Assembly (NCBI GenBank): GCA_964019155.1
Contig: OZ025245.1
Location: forward strand, 30,349,045 to 30,413,044
DNA from: Osedax fenrisi
Lineage: Eukaryota > Annelida > Polychaeta > Sabellida > Siboglinidae
Direction of reading: 5' to 3'
Length of the DNA stretch: 64,000 bases
In this document: one piece after another, positions 61,314 through 64,000 of the stretch
How the letters are laid out: each line of letters begins with the position of its first letter
How positions within the stretch are numbered: position 1 is the stretch's first letter
The notes under the pieces: model-generated
The model's input: only the letters and a program-made list of their open reading frames with translations
The model's database searches: none
Told to the model about the DNA's origin: nothing
Program-made: the position numbers and the translations under genes

Positions 61314-62251
61314 TACACATACACATGCCCTGCGTGCAATGCTACGCATACACATAATATATAGTATATTCATGCATTAATGTATATCTATATAATATAG
61401 AAATTATAATGTAATAAAAGTTTACTCTAAATATAGAATACACTGTTAATAAAAGTGTTATAGATCGGGAGCAGTTTATTTATAATATTGAAACATTGAA
61501 TTGTATTGCGCGCAGTTAGATGCACACGCTTCATATCACATTCACATTTTAGGATACGCATATGATTATCCCCCATATATATATATATGTGTATATATGC
61601 ATATATATATATGTGTGTATATGTGTTTATGTGTATGTAGGTATATTTGTATGTATGTATGTGTGTGTGTTTTTGTGTGTATATACATATACATATATTA
61701 CATTTAACACTTAATATGCTGATATTGGAAAATAAACAAATTTATCTATGAATCACTAGTCCACATCTATAATTAGTTAAGACACGCCCATATCTAGATG
61801 TGGGCGTCTCTACTACGAACATAATCTAGTAGTCATATATTTGGCGCATTAATCGCGTCTATACCTAAATATTATAGTTATTATTACAATTAAAATTTGT
61901 TATAATAAATTAAATAATATAATTAATAAGAATATAAAACTAACGATGATAGGATTTAAGTAAATATAAAAATAATAAGGTTAATCTCAAATACAATAAT
62001 AAATTGAGTTAGGAGATAGAGTAGAAAGGTAGTGGGCGTATTTATAATATAATAAATATCCGGAAAAATATATCTATATTTAATACAGCAGTGAAAAATC
62101 TTTGCTACAACTATGGTGCCATGTAGATTGTGTTATATTTATAAATCAAGGAAAATAATTAAAATATAAAAAACTCATATACATACTATTTTACATAGTC
62201 TATATACCACACTTATATAAATACACACACACATATATATGTATACATATA

Positions 62252-62286
<35 letters not shown>

Positions 62287-62639
62287 TGTATAACAGATAT
62301 ATTATTTTTAAAATTATTATAATTAAAAATAAATATATAAATATGTTTATAATTAGAACAGTAAATGACTCCAAAATAAATGTAGAGATAGCTTAGAATA
62401 ATACATAGAGATATTGTAAATCAATACATACTGTGTTATAACTTGCATTATTTCATATAAACTGTGCTACTTACAATTCATCTAATGTATTACGATAAGC
62501 TATCTCTGAATTGTTTAGGAATTACTATACTAAATATGTTATATATTAACTCTGCTAATATTGAATACCTCATGTACACATAAACACAGCATGTGAACAT
62601 TACCCTATCAATACCCTGTTGTTCCTAATCCTCTATCAG
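61314..62639. other. AT-rich DNA with microsatellites and a hairpin
   Basis: TA/TG-rich patches at 61576-61690 and (TA)n at 62254-62282. An imperfect palindrome around 61783-61808 (ACGCCCATATCTAGA with TCTAGATGTGGGCGT, overlapping at the centre) could form a hairpin. Confidence 0.5.
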
Positions 62640-62760
62640 CGTCCACTAACAGTGTCAACTCCTCTAATCAGTTGTGTGTCTGTAGTCCTGCATGAGGGAT
62701 ATCATCGAGTGCAAACTTCACAGATAAGTCCCACTAGACTAGTGTGTAGTGTAGCGTTAT
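62640..62760 (+). CDS. Candidate exon (unknown protein)
   Basis: Plus-strand open stretch after a strong acceptor (CCTAATCCTCTATCAG). It reads RPLTVSTPLISCVSVVLHEG then YHRVQTSQISPTR. The 3' boundary is uncertain. GC-richer than its flanks; no domain recognised. Confidence 0.35.
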
Positions 62761-63566
62761 TGTATCGTTTGTATCACTATTATATTCTTATTTATAATAA
62801 CTACCACTACAATATTCGTATATAATAAACATACAATAACAATGGACACTATATTAGTATCCTAATATATAATTATAATACATTATTAATGTCTCAAATT
62901 AATATCATCGCATAAATAGTATTGGGTAACTTACTCAGGGTAAGTAACTTTCAGAGGACTACACAATAGATTTTTATCAGAATGTAGCTAAATGCAGTCA
63001 CCTATTTCGAATGTGTCATATTGTATATATATAATATATATAATATGAAAATCTACATATTACACTAATGTAATATTATACTACTTGTAAACTAATTATA
63101 TAATATGTTACATATACCACACTTATATATAATGATGCATGTATTAACATAACAAACACACATATAAAACAAGGGTATATTAACTATTTATTTATGTTCC
63201 GATAGTTTACCAACTTTCTTAGAGGCGAGTCTAAACGTAATAAGATTTACATGGTTAGTGTGGCTTACGTGTGTCAGTGTGTGAATATAATTAAACTTGG
63301 ATAATCTGTAATGTTATAGATATTTACATTACAGTTATATTAATGTATGCAGAAAGTGTGAATACATTGTATATCAATCTATATGTATTGTTCACTTTTC
63401 ATTTGTATTTAATAGGGTTGTGTTTTATATATGGCATTACATATTTCTAAAATAACATATTTGTATTGTGACATTTTATTTCAAACATGAATAAACTGTC
63501 ACTCTAACATAATATACATACTTAGCTTAAACATCTTAAACATCTTACTACTTCTCCCTCATTTAG

Positions 63567-63652
63567 AACTTGTGGTATTTGCTCGAGTGTTTCCTACACA
63601 ATACTACCATCACTGAACTGAGATCACTGAATCAGATCAACACCAGCATAGG
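63567..63652 (+). CDS. Candidate internal exon (unknown protein)
   Basis: 86 bases between a strong acceptor (CTTCTCCCTCATTTAG) and an AGG|GTTAAC donor of the weak type also used in the Kelch gene. It reads NLWYLLECFLHNTTITELRS then LNQINTSI and ends two bases into a codon. Helical and leucine-rich; unrecognised. The next exon would lie beyond the window or in the last 350 bases, where none is clear. Confidence 0.45.
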
Positions 63653-64000
63653 GTTAACCAGTATTACCTACTTACATATCTAGATATATTTAATGCGATT
63701 CCTCTAATACTAGTCATACCTCTACTGCTACCTAGTTAACTATAATTATAATGATACATATCTAGCTAACCGCTTGTGCTAGCTAGCCTACCTTACCTAT
63801 AATGTGTGTAACATATGTGGGGAGGCAGTACCCTATACGCGTACTACATTCATACAACCATGATTGTGTTAGCATTGTAATAGCATTAGATCCATAGGTG
63901 CAATATTGTATGTTGAATCACTTTTAATTGTTATTATTACGGCAACATTCGCGAGTTTACACTGAAAATCATATTGAAAAGGGATATTATTCAAAGGGTA
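63653..64000. other. No feature recognised
   Basis: Moderate GC and repeated CTAGCTA words at 63760-63790. No splice-bounded frame. Confidence 0.5.

Overview
This window is nuclear DNA of a multicellular eukaryote, most likely an AT-rich invertebrate animal. I cannot name the species. The support is a BTB-BACK-Kelch gene interrupted by spliceosomal introns, a tRNA-derived SINE, CR1/L2-type LINE remnants, PIF/Harbinger, hAT, pogo and mariner-like DNA transposons, a Ty3/gypsy fragment, and abundant (TA)n and (TG)n microsatellites. Nothing looks prokaryotic, plasmid-borne or viral. Genes are sparse and the standard genetic code fits the one long gene.

Layout. 1-12.4 kb is a mosaic of small minus-strand exons that read like a coiled-coil protein, broken up by LINE, SINE and MITE copies. 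Parts of this block recur in inverted orientation at about 34.4-36.9 kb, so 1-6.2 kb and 34.4-36.9 kb are arms of a decayed inverted duplication that may continue past the left edge. 12.4-24 kb is mostly AT-rich DNA with microsatellites, a four- to five-unit minisatellite, a foldback hairpin, long palindromes and two inverted repeat pairs. 24.5-29.4 kb holds a MITE, a Ty3/gypsy 3' end and a few short exon candidates. 29.6-32.5 kb is a decayed PIF/Harbinger element bounded by TTA. 37.3-38.1 kb is a LINE 3' end whose (TAG)n tail has grown to about 520 bp. 38-42 kb is AT-rich with little in it.

The best gene is at 45.2-47.5 kb on the minus strand: a three-exon BTB-BACK-Kelch protein of about 546 residues, probably a Cullin-3 substrate adaptor. 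Just downstream, at 42.2-44.6 kb on the same strand, is a chain of short exons whose splice phases mostly fit together; I do not recognise the protein. 47.5-64 kb is repeat-rich: a pogo-like MITE, a hAT element with a Harbinger-like MITE nested in it, another copy of the 455-bp MITE, a second hAT-like element, a TA-flanked element with 22-bp perfect terminal repeats, and two short plus-strand exon candidates near the right edge.

No new defence or metabolic system is visible. The most interesting structures are the inverted duplication with its repeated exons, a 455-bp MITE family with apparent 6-bp target duplications, the Harbinger element with remnants of both its genes, and the expanded LINE tail. 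Most short open frames here are AT-rich noise or lie inside repeats. Exon calls other than the Kelch gene rest on splice motifs, base composition and phase, and need transcript evidence.
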